A stretch of 64,000 nucleotides of DNA, from positions 1,509,001 through 1,573,000 of the forward strand of contig CANXME010002307.1 in assembly GCA_948144175.1 (NCBI GenBank), given 5' to 3'. The notes below the pieces were generated by a model. The model had not been told where the DNA came from. It made no database searches and saw only the letters and a program-made list of their open reading frames with translations. Positions 36,638 to 48,500 of the stretch are shown here, piece after piece. The DNA comes from Closterium sp. NIES-65 (Eukaryota; Streptophyta; Zygnematophyceae; Desmidiales; Closteriaceae). The position numbers and the translations under genes are program-made. Each line of letters opens with the position of its first letter. Positions within the stretch are counted from its first letter, which is position 1.

Positions 36638-36669
36638 GGTCGCGTGTTTGATCCACGCTCACCGCACCA
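36594..36669 (+). other. tRNA-like sequence ending in CCA at the copia primer site
   Basis: Read on the plus strand, the 32 nt up to the LTR edge form a textbook tRNA 3' end. The T-stem GCGTG (36642-36646) pairs with CACGC (36654-36658) around the 7-nt loop TTTGATC, followed by the acceptor strand TCACCGC, an A and CCA at 36667-36669. On the element's own strand this is the primer-binding site, TGGTGCGGTGAGCG, touching the 5' LTR. The similarity to tRNA goes further upstream: CTGAAGGTC and GGTAGGTA resemble the anticodon-arm/variable and D regions of eukaryotic elongator tRNA-Met, though the 5' half is degenerate and the 5' acceptor strand matches only partly. It is not called as a functional tRNA gene. 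Confidence 0.72.
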
Positions 36670-37771
36670 TGAGGAAAATCCCTTTTTCTTACTTCGCGTC
36701 CCTGCTCAGCGCGTACACCACTGTTCCCGACAACAGCACCCCACAATATTCCGTTACCACTCGTGACATTCGCCTCGACACCATTCCCGCCACTGTTCAC
36801 GATGCGACCGTGAGGAGATTCACTCTACAACGGTAGTGAGCTAGACTATGGGGGTTGGCACGAACAACTAGAGGTGATCGTAGCCTTGCTTGGTTCCTTA
36901 GTGCTTGCACATTCACGGGAGAAATTGGCAAGAGTTTCCACTAGCAAAGTTGGAATTCCAGAATGATACTACAAGAGATGACAAGAATGACTACATCAGG
37001 CACCTAGCAACCCTGCTGCTAGCCTGGTCGACCGCCAGCACAGCTCAGTCGATCGCCTGCCAGAGTTGCATAGAGGAGTCGCGCCAGCACTGCAGAAAGG
37101 TGACCTGCCAACGGAGCAGGTCGACGGCGTGCCAACGCTACAGCAGAGCGGCTGTCCAACGTTGCCCCGTAGAACAGAGCAGTGTGCACGCTCGCAGGTG
37201 TGCGCAGACGTTTGGCCCGACTTGCCTCGTTGGGCATTCGTCGGCTGTTGTCTGCGCCTGACGAGCCATATCGACTCCGGGATACCAGCCCGCAGTCACC
37301 TGCGCCATCGCAGCCTCGACAGCGTTCGCGTGCCTCCGCAGAACTCGTCGAGCAGGTTACCCGGTCGACCACCAGGTGCTTCCGGTCGACCACCAGGTTC
37401 CTCTGGACGACCACAACTCCCGTCGAGCTACCCCCTGGTCGGCGGACCCCTTCCGTTGACCAGAACTATCAGCGGTTGTCGCCAAGCTCCCCTCGTTGAC
37501 CGCTGCTCACTTGTCAGGTCGACGGACTGCTCCGTCGACCTCCTGGTCAAACTGCAGGTCCTGGTCGACGTCCGACCCGTCGCCCAGACCAGTCAGTTGC
37601 AGCTGTCAAGCTCCCTAGTCGACAGCAACACCACAGCGGTCCCCTGCAGCTCGACGAAGCCTGTCGAGCAGCTCTCCCACTGTGAATGGTCGGTTGCTAC
37701 TCCCGTACATCCGACCAAGTCGTCGGCGTTGCCCAAGCGAGGGCGGGGCCGACACTCCATTCCTGTTAACA
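36670..37771 (-). repeat. 5' LTR of the minus-strand copia element
   Basis: This is the direct-repeat partner of 30178-31279, of equal length, with scattered substitutions (about 5 percent by eye). On the element's strand it should carry the promoter and transcription start. Its outer end GTTAACA is directly followed by AACCCAACC, which appears to belong to the neighbouring gypsy element's LTR. Confidence 0.93.
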
Positions 37772-37983
37772 AACCCAACCTCACGGTTCGGTTGGTAACC
37801 TGCGCTCCGGAACTCCGCCTTGACAGTCCCCAACCTCGGCACCAGGCCCGTCGCGCACCCCAATTTCCCACGTTACTGTTACCACCATAGTTTCGCTATA
37901 TATTCTTCGCTCAATCCTTCGCTCGATGTATTCTTGTCTCGATAGTGCAATCCTCGCTCGCTCACTCAATTGCACTCGTAACA
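37772..37983 (+). repeat. End of the gypsy 5' LTR
   Basis: The LTR end is inferred from ...CTCGTAACA at 37983 followed two bases later by a primer site. A TATA-like TATATAT at 37897-37903 lies about 80 bp before it, as in many gypsy promoters. The start of the LTR cannot be defined because the copia element abuts or interrupts it and no 3' partner is in the window. Confidence 0.6.
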
Positions 37984-37985
37984 CT

Positions 37986-37999
37986 TGGTTATCAGAGCC
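37986..37999 (+). other. Primer-binding site of the gypsy element (initiator tRNA-Met type)
   Basis: TGGTTATCAGAGCC is one base longer than the plant consensus TGGTATCAGAGC, which is complementary to the 3' end of initiator tRNA-Met, and it lies two bases after the LTR end. It fixes the element's orientation. Confidence 0.75.
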
Positions 38000-38164
38000 T
38001 ACGATCTTCTCTCGGACCGCACCCACACCTTCGCTTCCCACGATCTCAATTTTTTGGGGTGGTAGACGTCCCTCAGCGACCAAGCACCGCCGCTCATAGT
38101 GCTCTCTCGTAAGCACGCACGGCCACGACCGAGGCTCTCGCTGAGCTCGCCCGACACCCCCGCT

Positions 38165-39136
38165 ATGGCAGAACTTAATGTCGCGACACTGACACAGGAG
38201 CAGCTAGACCGGCTCATGCGCCAACTCAAAGAATCGGCGCTTGAAATCGCCACACTCACGGCGGAACGCGACTCCGCTCGACAGCAATCGACAGTGAATG
38301 CCCCAGCACCCACAAATGCACCTGCACAATCGGAGGAGCCGATCATCATCTCGTCATGCACACTAACACAGAACGATAGTGTGGGACAGTGCTCAGGCGT
38401 AGCCAGTGAGGGCGCCGCTCACTCAATGCCTGGCATGGAGAGAAACAGGGCCGCACCAAGCCCCCGGGAGCCCCGTGAAGCCCGCCGGCATGTGGAATTC
38501 GCAACGACAAGTGGTGAATACGCCGTCATGGCACCAATGCCACTCAAGCCTCAGCGCCCGCCCTGTTTTGACCCGAGCCAACGTGGAGGTCCGACGGTTC
38601 AGTTATGGGACTTCACGATGAATGTTTTCTTCGTCGCGAACTACGTCGAGTCGGACGCAGTAAAGATTCACTACGCTGTTTCGCTGCTGAGGGGCCCTGC
38701 CATGGACTGGTGGCGAGTCATCGTGATGTCGCCATGCGCCTACGAGCCACCGTCGCAAGAAGACGGGCCCACGGGCCCAGCCGTCACCTGGATTTCATTC
38801 TACGAGACAGCCCAGTACAACACGTGGGATGCGTGGTGCGTAGGGCTACGGGCGCGTTTTGAGCCAATCGCGACTTCAATTTCAGTGCGCCAGAAGCTTC
38901 GTACTTGGCGACAGCTCGGATCGGTTCAAGACTACACGAGCGGATTTCTCGCATTATGCGAGCAAGTCGGCTATATGCACGAAGCGGAGCGGGTGGACCG
39001 TTACATCGAGGGGCTAAAGTCGGACATCTCGCACGAAATTATGCTACGCGGGCTCTCAAAATTCAACGAGATCCTCGCGCTCACCAAGAAAATCGACATC
39101 CTACGACGACCGAGACCGGGGTCCTATTACGGATAA
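38165..39136 (+). pseudogene. Ty3/gypsy gag region
   Basis: A Gag frame read from MAELNVATL (an upstream in-frame Met at 38099 is also possible). After a short coiled-coil-like N-terminus and a Pro-rich stretch, the core has the gypsy Gag signature: FFVANYVESDAVKIHYAVSL, then AMDWWR, FEPIATS and YIEGLKSDI. It forms the particle shell and binds element RNA. A zinc-knuckle-like CNRLGHRKSEC is encoded near 39220-39260, downstream. It is part of a broken element and is listed as a fossil although this segment itself is well kept. Confidence 0.85.
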
Positions 39137-39189
39137 CGCCCTCGGGGACCGATCGAGCACGCCACCGTACATGCTGTTGCAACAAATGC

Positions 39190-39984
39190 AGCTGTCGCAC
39201 CATTTAAGGGGCGCTCCTTTGCTTGCAATAGGCTGGGCCATCGCAAGAGTGAATGTCCAGAGGAGCTAAGGCGCTGTGGAACACAGCAGGGGCGGGAGTC
39301 GTAGAGGCTGGGAAACGCCAGCAGTCAGTAGAAGTTAGGCCAACTACTGACGAGACTGCCTGCTCGCCCAACTTCACCGACCCTCACCGAGTCACAGTAC
39401 CGATTCACGCTATCGATCGGGCTCAGACGAATAAGGAGGGTACAGCGACGGATTGCCCAGTACTGATCCATGGGAAAATATAGGGAGCAGCAGTGAAGAT
39501 TTTCATCGACGGAGGCGCGAGCCACAGTATAGTTAACACCGCGACTGCAAGAAAGTTGCGGCTGGCACTTAGTTGATGTTTACCGTAGATCGATGCACGT
39601 TTAGTTGACAGAGCACCACTGGCCATACGGGAGAAAATGGAGAGAGTAAAAGGCCGCTGTGGGGGAAACTTCGTTTTTACACAGGAAATGCTCGCGGCGA
39701 TATTGGATGGGCATGACATTTTATTGGGACATGATTGGCTGCGACGGTATAATCCGCGAATCGACTGGACGACAGGTAGCTGCACTGTGCGAAGTAGCGG
39801 TAACTGGGTTGAACTACCTTGCTGGCAGTCGCCTGAGTCTTCGACGTTCCACGTCAACGCCATCACGATGAATTGGACAGTCGCCGCTAGAGCTGACGTG
39901 TACGCGGTAGATATCGCAATAGTGGAGGAGGCAGAAGAGCCGAACGATTTTCAGAAACTACCGACGGCAGTACCACCCGAACTC
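39190..39984 (+). pseudogene. Ty3/gypsy zinc knuckle, protease and linker
   Basis: After the knuckle, a retropepsin motif, IFIDGGASHSIVNT, lies near 39496. The stretch joining protease to RT follows, with the gypsy hallmark ILLGHDWLRRYNPRIDW near 39720 and LPTAVPPEL just before the satellite starts. The region is broken. The reading passes without a clear gap straight into the satellite, so the array edge falls within the pol region. Confidence 0.8.
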
Positions 39985-42900
39985 CATTTCCCCTCATCAA
40001 ATACTTCAGCTGCTTACTTCACTTCCCCTTACTTGTATTCCCCCTCACTCAATTTCCCCTCACTTCCATTCCCCCTCATCCCTGTCCCTCACTTTGTTTC
40101 ACCTCACTTCCATTTCCCCTTACTCTCTTACCCCTCTCTATATGTCCACTCACATTTATTTCCACTCACTCTTTTTCCCCTCATTTCCCTTCCCTCTCAC
40201 TCCATTCCCCCTCACTTCATTTCCCCTCACTTCCATTCCCCCTCACTCTCTTCCCCCTCACTTCACTTCCCCTCACTTGTATTCCCCCTCACTCAATTTC
40301 CCCTCACTTCCATTCCACCTCATCCCTGTCCCCCTCACTTGGTTTCCCCTCACGTCCATTCCCCCTCAACCTCTTTCCCCTCACTATATTTCCCCTCACT
40401 TATATTTCCCCTCACTCTTTTTCCCCTCACTTCCATTCCCCCTCACTCCATTCCCATTCACTTCATTTCCCCTCACTTCCATCCCCCCTCACTCTCTTCC
40501 CCCTCACTACATTTCCCCTCACTTTTATTTCCCCTCACTGTTTTTCCCCTCACTTCCATTCCCTCTCACTCCATTTCCCCTCACTTCATTTCCCCACACT
40601 TCCATCCCCCTCACTCTCTTGTCCCTCACTTCATTTCCCCTCACTTGTATTCCCCCTCACTCAATTTCCCCTCACTTCCATTCCCCCTCTTCCCTGTCCC
40701 CCTCACTTCTTTTCCCCTCAATTCCATTCCCCCTCACTCTCTTACCCCTCACTACATTTCCCCTCACTTTTATTTCCCCTCACTCTTTTTCCCCTCACTT
40801 CCATTCCCTCTCACTTGATTCCCCCTCACTTCATTTCCCCTCACTTCCATCCCCCCTCACTCTCTTCCCCCTCACTTCATTTCCCCTCACTTGTATTCCC
40901 CCTCACTCAATTTCCCCTCACTTCCATTCCCCCTCACTCTCTTACCCCTCACTACATTTCCCCTCACTTATATTTCCCCTCACTCTTTTTCCCCTCACTT
41001 CCATTCCCTCTTACTCCATTCCCCCCCACTTCATTTCCCCTCACTTCCATCCCCCCTCACTCTCTTCCCCCTCACTTCACTTCTCCTCACTTGTATGCCC
41101 CCTCACTCAATTTCCCCTCACTTCCATTCCCCCTCATCCCTCTCCCCCTCAATTTGTTTCCCCTCACTTCCATTTCTCCTCACTCTCTTACCCCTCACTA
41201 TATTTCCACTCACTTTTATTTCCCCTCACTCTTTTTCCCCTCACTTCAATTCCCTCTCACTCCATTCCCCCTCACTTCATTTCCCCTCACTTCCATGCAC
41301 CCTCACTCTCTTCCCCCTCACTTCACTTCCCCTCACTTGTATTCCCCCTCACTCAATTTCCCCTCACTTTCATTACCCCGCATCCCTGTCCCCCTCACTT
41401 TGTTTCCCCTCACTTCCATTTCCCCTCACTCTCTTACCCCTCACTACATTTCCCTTCACTTTTAGTTCCACTCACTCTTTTTCCCCTCACTTCCATCCCC
41501 TTTCACTCCATTCCCCCTCACTTCATTTCCCCTCACTTCCATCCCCCCTCTCCCTCTTCCCCCTCACTTCATTTCCCATCACCTGTAATCCCTCTCACTC
41601 AATTTCCCCTCACTTCCATTCCCCCCCACTCTCTTACCCCTCAATTTTATTTCCCCTCACATTTATTTCCCCTCACTTTTATTTCCCCTCACTCTTTTTC
41701 CCCTCACTTCCATTCCCCCTCATCCCTGTCCCCCTCACTTCTTTTCCCCTCAATTCCATTCCCCCTCACCCTCTTACCCCTCACTACATTTGCCCTCACT
41801 TATATTTCCCCTCACTCTTTTTCCCCTCACTTCCATTCCATCTCACTCCATTCCCCCTCACTTCATTTCCCCTCACTTCCACCCCCCCTCACTCTCTTCC
41901 CCCTGACTTCATTTCCCCTCACTTGTATTCCCACTCACTCAATTTCCCTTCACCTCCATTCCCCCTCACTCTCTTCCCCCTCACTACATTTCCCCTCAAT
42001 TTTTTTCCCCTCACTCTTTTTCCCCTCACTTCCATTCCCTCCCACTCCATTCCCCCTGACTTCATTTTCCCTTACTTCCATCCCCCCTCACTCTCTTCCC
42101 CCTCACTTCATTTCCCCTCACTTGTATTACCCCTCACTCCATTTCCCCTCACTTCCATTCTCCATCATCCCTGTCCCCCTCACTTCTTTTCCCCTCACTT
42201 CCGTTCCCCCTCACTCTCTTACCCCTCACTACATTTCCCCTCACTTATATTTCCCCTCACTCTTTTTCCCCTCACTTCCATTCCCTCTTACTCCATTCCC
42301 CCCCAATTCATTTCCCCTCACTTCCATCCCCCCTCACTCTCTTCCCCCTCACTTCACTTCTCCTCACTTGTATGCCCCCTCACTCAATTTCCCCTCACTT
42401 CCATTCCCCCTCATCCCTCTCCCCCTCAATTTGTTTCCCCTCACTTCCATTTCCCCTCACTCTCTTACCCCTCACTATATTTCCACTCACTTCTATTTCC
42501 CCTCACTCTTTTTCCCCTCACTTCAATTCCCTCTCACTCCATTCCCCCTCACTTCATTTCCCCTCACTTCCATGCACCCTCACTCTCTTCCCCCTCACTT
42601 CACTTCCCCTCACTTGTATTCCCCCTCACTCAATTTCCCCTCACTTTCATTACCCTGCATCCCTGTCCCCCTCACTTTGTTTCCCCTCACTTCCATTTCC
42701 CCTCACTTTCTTACCCATCACTACATTTCCCTTCACTTTTAGTTCCACTCACTCTTTTTCCCCTCACTTCCATCCCCTTTCACTCCATTCCCCCTCACTT
42801 CATTTCCCCTCACTTCCATCCCCCCTCTCCCTCTTCCCCCTCACTTCATTTCCCATCACCTGTAATCCCCCTCACTCAATTTCCCCTCACTTCCATTCCC

Positions 42901-44881
42901 CCCCACTCTCTTACCCCTCACTTTTATTTCCCCTCACATTTATTTCCCCTCACTTTTATTTCCCCTCACTCTTTTTCCCCTCACTTCCATTCCCCCTCAT
43001 CCCTGTCCCCCTCACTTCTTTTCCCCTCAATTCCATTCCCCCTCACTCTCTTACCCCTCACTACATTTGCCCTCACTTATATTTCCCCTCACTCTTTTTC
43101 CCCTCACTTCCATTCCATCTCACTCCATTCCCCCTCACTTCATTTCCCCTCACTTCCACCCCCCCTCACTCTCTTCCCCCTGACTTCATTTCCCCTCACT
43201 TGTATTCCCCCTCACTCAATTTCCCTTCACCTCCATTCCCCCTCACTCTCTTCCCCCTCACTACATTTCCCCTCAATTTTTTTCCCCTCACTCTTTTTCC
43301 CCTCACTTCCATTCCCTCTCACTCCATTCCCCCTGACTTCATTTTCCCTTACTTCCATCCCCCCTCACTCTCTTCCCCCTCACTTCATTTCCCCTCACTT
43401 GTATTACCCCTCACTCCATTTCCCCTCATTTCCATTCTCCATCATCCCTGTCCCCCTCACTTCTTTTCCCCTCACTTCCATTCCCCCTCACTCTCTTACC
43501 CCTCACTACATTTCCCCTCACTTTTATTTCCCCTCACTCTTTTTCCCCTCACTTCCATTCCCTCTCACTCCATTCCCCTTCACTTCATTTCCCCTCACTT
43601 CCATCCCCCCTTACTCTCTTCCCCCTCACTTCATTTCCCCTCACTTGTATTCCCCCTCACTCAATTTCCCCTAACTTCCATTCCCTGTCATCCCTGTCCC
43701 CATCACTTTGTTTCCCCTCACTTTCGTTCCCCCTCACTCTCTTGCCCCTCACTACATTTCCCCTCACTTATATTTCACCTCACTCTTTTTCCCCTCACTT
43801 CCATTCCCTCTCACTCCATTCCCCCTCACTTCATTTCCCCTCACTTCCATCCCCTCTCATTCTCTTCCCCCTCACTTCATTTCCCCTCACTTGTATTACC
43901 CCTCACTCATTTTCCCCTCACTTCCATTCCCCCTCATCCCTGTACCCCTAACTTTGTTTCCCCTCGGTTCCGTTCCCCCTCACTCTCTTACCCCTCACTA
44001 CATTTCCCCTCACTTTTATTTCCCCTCACCCTTTTTCCCCTCACTTCCATTCCCTCTCACTCCATTTCCCCTCACTTCATTTCCCCTCACTTCCATCCCT
44101 CCTCACTCTCTTCCCCCTCACTCAATTTCCCCTCACTCCCATTCCCCCTCATCCCTGTCCCCCTCACTTTGTTTCCCCTCACCTCCATTCCCCCTCACTC
44201 TCCTCCCCCTCACTACATTTCCCCTCACCTTTTTTCCCCTCACTCTTTTTCCCCTTACTTCCATTCCCTCTCACTCCATTCCCCCTCACTTCATTTCCCC
44301 TTACTTCCATCCCCCCTCACTCTCTTCCCCCTCACTTCATCTCCCCTCATTTGTATTCCCCCTCACTCAATTTCCCCTCACTTCCATTCCCCCTCATCCC
44401 TGTCCCCCTCACTTCTTTTCCCCTCACTTCCATTCCCCCAAAATCTCTTACCCCTCATTACATTTCCCCTCGCTTTTATTTCCCCATACTCTTTTTCCCC
44501 TCACTTCCATTCCCTCTCACTCCATTCCCCCTCGCTTCATTTCCCCTGACTTCCATCCCCCCTCACTCTCTTCCCCCTCACTTCATTTCCCATCACTTGT
44601 ATTCCCCCTCACATCCCCTCACTTCCATTCCCCCTCATCCCTGTCCCCCTCACTTTGTTTCTCCTCACTTCCATTACCCCTCACTCTCTTACCCCTCACT
44701 ACATTTCCCATCACTTTTATTTCGCCTCACTCTTTTTCCCCTCACTTCCTATCCGTCTCACTTCATTCCCCCTCACTTCCATCCCCCCTCACTCTCTTTC
44801 CCCTCACTTCATTTCCCCTCACTTGTATTCCCCCTCACTCAATTTCCCCTCACTTCCATTCCCCGTCATCCCTGTCCCCCT
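39985..44881. repeat. 15-16-bp satellite, left part (unit near CCCCTCACTTCATTT)
   Basis: About 315 units built on CCCCTCAC plus a 6-9-bp variable tail (TTCATTT, TTCCATT, TCTCTTC, TTGTATT, TCAATTT, TACATTT, TTTTATTT). The tails follow a fixed order of about 16 units, giving a higher-order repeat of 245-247 bp: ATCCCTGTCC recurs near 43441, 43688, 43934, 44150, 44395 and 44636. The plus strand is almost pure pyrimidine with isolated A and G. Long Ser/Pro/Leu/Phe/His frames run through it and are by-products. It begins within gypsy pol sequence and is cut by a copia insertion on the right. Confidence 0.95.
40930..43483. repeat. Adjacent 1277-bp duplication within the 15-16-bp satellite
   Basis: Four independent rare variants keep an offset of exactly 1277 bp: TTACTCCATT at 41011 and 42288, TTTAGTTCCA at 41461 and 42738, ATCTCACTCC at 41840 and 43117, and TCCATCATCC at 42161 and 43438. 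The copies differ by few bases, so this duplication is young relative to the divergence between single 246-bp repeats. Edges are approximate. Confidence 0.88.
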
Positions 44882-45170
44882 TGTTAGTGTTAGCCTTCAA
44901 TCTCACACTTTGTGCTTTGTATTTTGTATATCCTAGAGTAGTGTAGTTTGCACATTGTGTTTGTTTGGGTGTACACCTACATCCCAACCAAACCCAATTG
45001 TAATCTCCAAGCAATCTCCAACCCACCAATTGGAGATTGCCTTGGGCTTACCCCCAATCCCTAGGGATTGCCTCTGTTTCCCTTCCCCAACTATTCCTTA
45101 CCCTTTTGGATGTACTTAAAAAGCTTCAAGCTCATTACAATTTTATCGCTTCTAAGCCTAAGTTCTCACA
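44882..45170 (+). repeat. 5' LTR of the nested copia element
   Basis: TGTTAGTGTTAGCC to AGTTCTCACA. It is short and pairs with the 3' copy at 48968. It contains an inverted pair (CAATCTCC ... GGAGATTG) and the segment CCAATCCCTAGGGATTGCC, a near-palindrome conserved in both copies. Confidence 0.92.
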
Positions 45171-45182
45171 TAGTTTCAGAGC
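45171..45182 (+). other. Primer-binding site of the nested copia element
   Basis: TAGTTTCAGAGC matches 10 of 12 bases of the plant consensus TGGTATCAGAGC (initiator tRNA-Met) and directly abuts the 5' LTR. About 400 bp of leader with no recognised domain follows. Confidence 0.65.
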
Positions 45183-45559
45183 TCTACATCCGCACATGCG
45201 GATCGTGATCCTCCTATCTATGCGGATGTTCTTCCCGCAAAGCTCGGCATACCCTCCTTCAATCTCGTCGCCGTCGATTCACGACATTCGTGGGCGGAAA
45301 TTCCCCCGCACCACTTTCCTGTCAACTTCGATGACGTTTTCAATTTCTACGGTACGCTCATCGACGTCACTCTAACTTATAGTTCCATTTTCACCATCTC
45401 TCAATTTCGTCACCGCGTCACCTCTCCTCGTCGGGCCGCCGCCCATTGCCCCGCAGCTTTCCGCAGACACTCTCCTTCAAACCCTACGCAACACCCATCC
45501 CCCTCCTATGAGCTGACTCAAGCTTCACCACTCTTGCCAAGGGTTCATCCACAGTCCCG

Positions 45560-48500
45560 TACCCCGCCTTCCCTTCCGGCACTGTCACTGGAATGTGCCT
45601 GCCTTCACTCTGCCACAATCTCGTGGCCCAAACGGAAATTCAGGAAGTTGGGCTACGCACCATCTTCTGGGAGAACGAGAACTATGGTGATATCGTCGAC
45701 CCACTAACCAACAAGGTCTTGACTCGTTTCACCCTCAACAGCAGCGGCCTTTACACGCTACAAGTACCCATCCTACAGGTGTCAACCACCCAAGCAGAGG
45801 CAACTACCTCACCATGCTCGTGCCGCAGTTTCTCCAACCCGACCATACTCTACCACCATCGGCTCGGGCACCCAAACTTCCGCACACTTGCTGACATGGC
45901 CTTCAAGAAACTTCTACTCAGCGTGCCAGCTTCACTTCCTCCACCACCAGATTCCCCCGCTCCCACGTGCCTTGACTGCACCAAGAGCAAACTGCGTCAA
46001 CAGCCCCACCCGGCCTCACCCTCTGTCGCAGCAGCACCACTGGACTTGGTACACCTGGACGTCTGGGGCCCTGCCCTTGTTCCCGCACGAGGTGGTTATC
46101 GCTACTTCCTTGTTATCGTCGATGACCACTCTCGCTACGTCTCTGTTCACCTCCTCTACACTAAGGCTGCGGTTCTAGAGGTCCTCATGGCGTGGATTAA
46201 ACAGGCACAGACCACCTTTGACCGCAAAGTCAAGCGCCTTCACTCGGATGGTGGTTGTGAGTTTTGCAACGACAAACTCAAAGCCTTCTGCTCCTCAGAA
46301 GGCATCCAGCAAAACTTCACCCTCCCTGACAGCCCGCAGCAGAACGGCATAGCTAAGAGCCGCAACCACACCCTGGTGCAGATCACTCTGTGCCTCCTCG
46401 GCCACTCCAACGCTCCGCACTCTCTCAGGGGGTACGCTCTCTACCACGCCGCCCTCCTCCAAAACCTTTACCCCCACCGGCATCTTCCTGACACCACTCC
46501 AACCACACTCTGGCTCAGGAACACGCCCACTGCTCGCTCTCTTCGCGTTTGGGGGTGCACCGCCTATGTCCTCCTCAACCCTCAGGCTCGACGGCAGCAC
46601 GGCGGCAAGCTCGGTCCCAAGACCCAGACGTGCATCTACCTCGGGCACAACGCCGACTTGCCTGACTACCTCTTCCTCAACCCCTCCACTCAACAGTTGG
46701 TCCGGAGCCGCGACGTTGTCTTTGATGAGACCCGTCCATTCTACTTAGCTTCTGAACGGGACTCTCTCTCTCATCCACCCTCCCTCGTGTGGGCAGACTT
46801 TGATGCGCCTCCTGACCTCCCGCCTGCTCCGGCCCCTTCACCTCCTACCCCTCCTGCCACCGCACCGTCCCCCTTTGAGGTCTCTGACTCGCCCTCACCA
46901 GTGTCTTCGGCAGCTGCTCCTCCCTCCCCCTCACCTGCCGCCCTGCCATCTGCGCCGCCACCTCCGAGCGCACCAATCACATACCATTGGCGGTCGCACC
47001 CTCCGGCCCCACCTCCTCCCCCAGTCCCCCCTTCCTCCCAGGCACCCGCTCCTCCATAGCCGCCCGAACTGATCACGTACAAGCGGCGGCCAATTCGCCC
47101 GCCCAAGCCTCCTAAGTCAATCCCTCAGACACCGCCTGCTCCGCCCTCCTCTCCGGTAGCCCATGGCACTCGCTCGCATGGCCCTGATCCTCCTCTGGCC
47201 CTGGCTATTCGTTGCTCCCCGATCACTTCGACTCCTCCTGCCGGGGGGATGTGCCCTCTACCCTTCTGGAAGATAGGCATGAGGAGCTTTATGATCTTCA
47301 CGCAGTCATTCCCTAGCTCTCGCACATCTTCCCTGACATCACTGAATCACCCTCATTCAACTTCACGGAAAACCCGACCATCCCTATCCCTCTCACCATC
47401 CAATAGGCTCTCTCAGGCCCTCATGCTGCCAAATGGCGTGCTGCCATGGAAGCGGAGATTGAAGCATTCTCCCGCAACCACTCCTTCGACGACGAGACTC
47501 CACCTCCAGGAGTCAACATCGTCGGGGGCAAGTGGTTGTTCCATGTAAAACAGCTCCCAGACAAGGCCCCGGTGTTCAAAGTGCGTTACGTAGCCAAGGG
47601 CTTCACCCAGCAGCAGTACCGCGACTTCTTCATAACCTTCTCCCCCACATCCAAAGCTCCCACCATTCGTACGCTCATGGATGTCGCAGCTCGAGAAGAC
47701 TTTGAGATCAAATCCATGGATGCCTCATCCGCCTTCCTACAAGGACGTCTCAAGGAGACAGTGTTCATGGACAGACCTGAAGGCTTCCCAGGAGAATTCC
47801 CTCTCAACACTGTCTGGAAGCTGAATCGCCCCATCTACGACCTTAAGCAAGCCCCTCGCGAATGGCACAACAAGTTGAAAGAAGTCCTCCTCTCCCTGGA
47901 CTTCCACCCCTCATCTGCTGACCTGACTCTCTTCATCCGCCGTCATTCTGAGCCATTCTACATCCTGGTCTACGTGGATGACTTCATCCTCGTTGCCAAG
48001 GACTCAGCCCAGATGACCTCTGTCCAGGCAGCCCTGAGCAAGGCCCTCCAGATGAAAGACCTCGGTGACCTCAAGCACTACCTGGGGATGGAGATCACTC
48101 GTGATCGCCAGGCTCGCACCACTTCACTCTCCTAGGATTTCTACATCGACAATGTGCTCAAGCGGTTTGAGATGGAGCTGTGCACACCTGTTGCCACCCC
48201 GCTGCCGCTGCAACACCTCCTCACAACTCTAGCTGTACCCACACCAGAGGCCTCCTTTGAGCCATACCCGGAGCTTGTTGGGTCCCTCATGTACGCCATG
48301 ATGTGCACCCGGCCTGACTTGGCCTATCCTGTCAGTGTCCTCTCTCGCTACGTGGCCCATGGACGCTTCACTGATCTTCACTGGAAGGCGGCGAAGCGGG
48401 TGCTGCACTATCTTCAGGGCACCAAGTCTCACGTTCTCACACTCGGTGGGCTCTCCCCTCCTCGCCTGGAAGGTTACACCGACTCCTCCTGGGCTGATGA

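Larger units (their letters stand above)
30178..37771 (-). mobile_element. Ty1/copia LTR retrotransposon, minus strand, largely whole
   Basis: A complete-looking Ty1/copia element of 7594 bp. Its two LTRs are each 1102 bp by my boundaries, begin TG and end CA on either strand, and have TGTTAACA at the outer right end. Going 5' to 3' on the minus strand, the order is right LTR, a primer site with a tRNA-like extension, a leader with gag-like sequence, one long gag-protease-integrase-RT-RNase H frame, a purine tract (GGCAGGGGAG) and the left LTR. The order integrase before RT defines copia. The LTRs differ at about 5 percent of positions by eye, so the insertion is moderately old. The main frame looks whole, with perhaps one or two breaks in the gag end. 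The 5-bp flanks (ACAGG left, AACCC right) do not match, so no target duplication is visible. Confidence 0.93.

Noticed and set aside
36594-36669. A functional tRNA gene
   Set aside because: The 3' half is convincing, but the 5' acceptor strand and anticodon stem pair poorly, and genomic CCA directly at an LTR edge fits a primer site better than a host tRNA gene.
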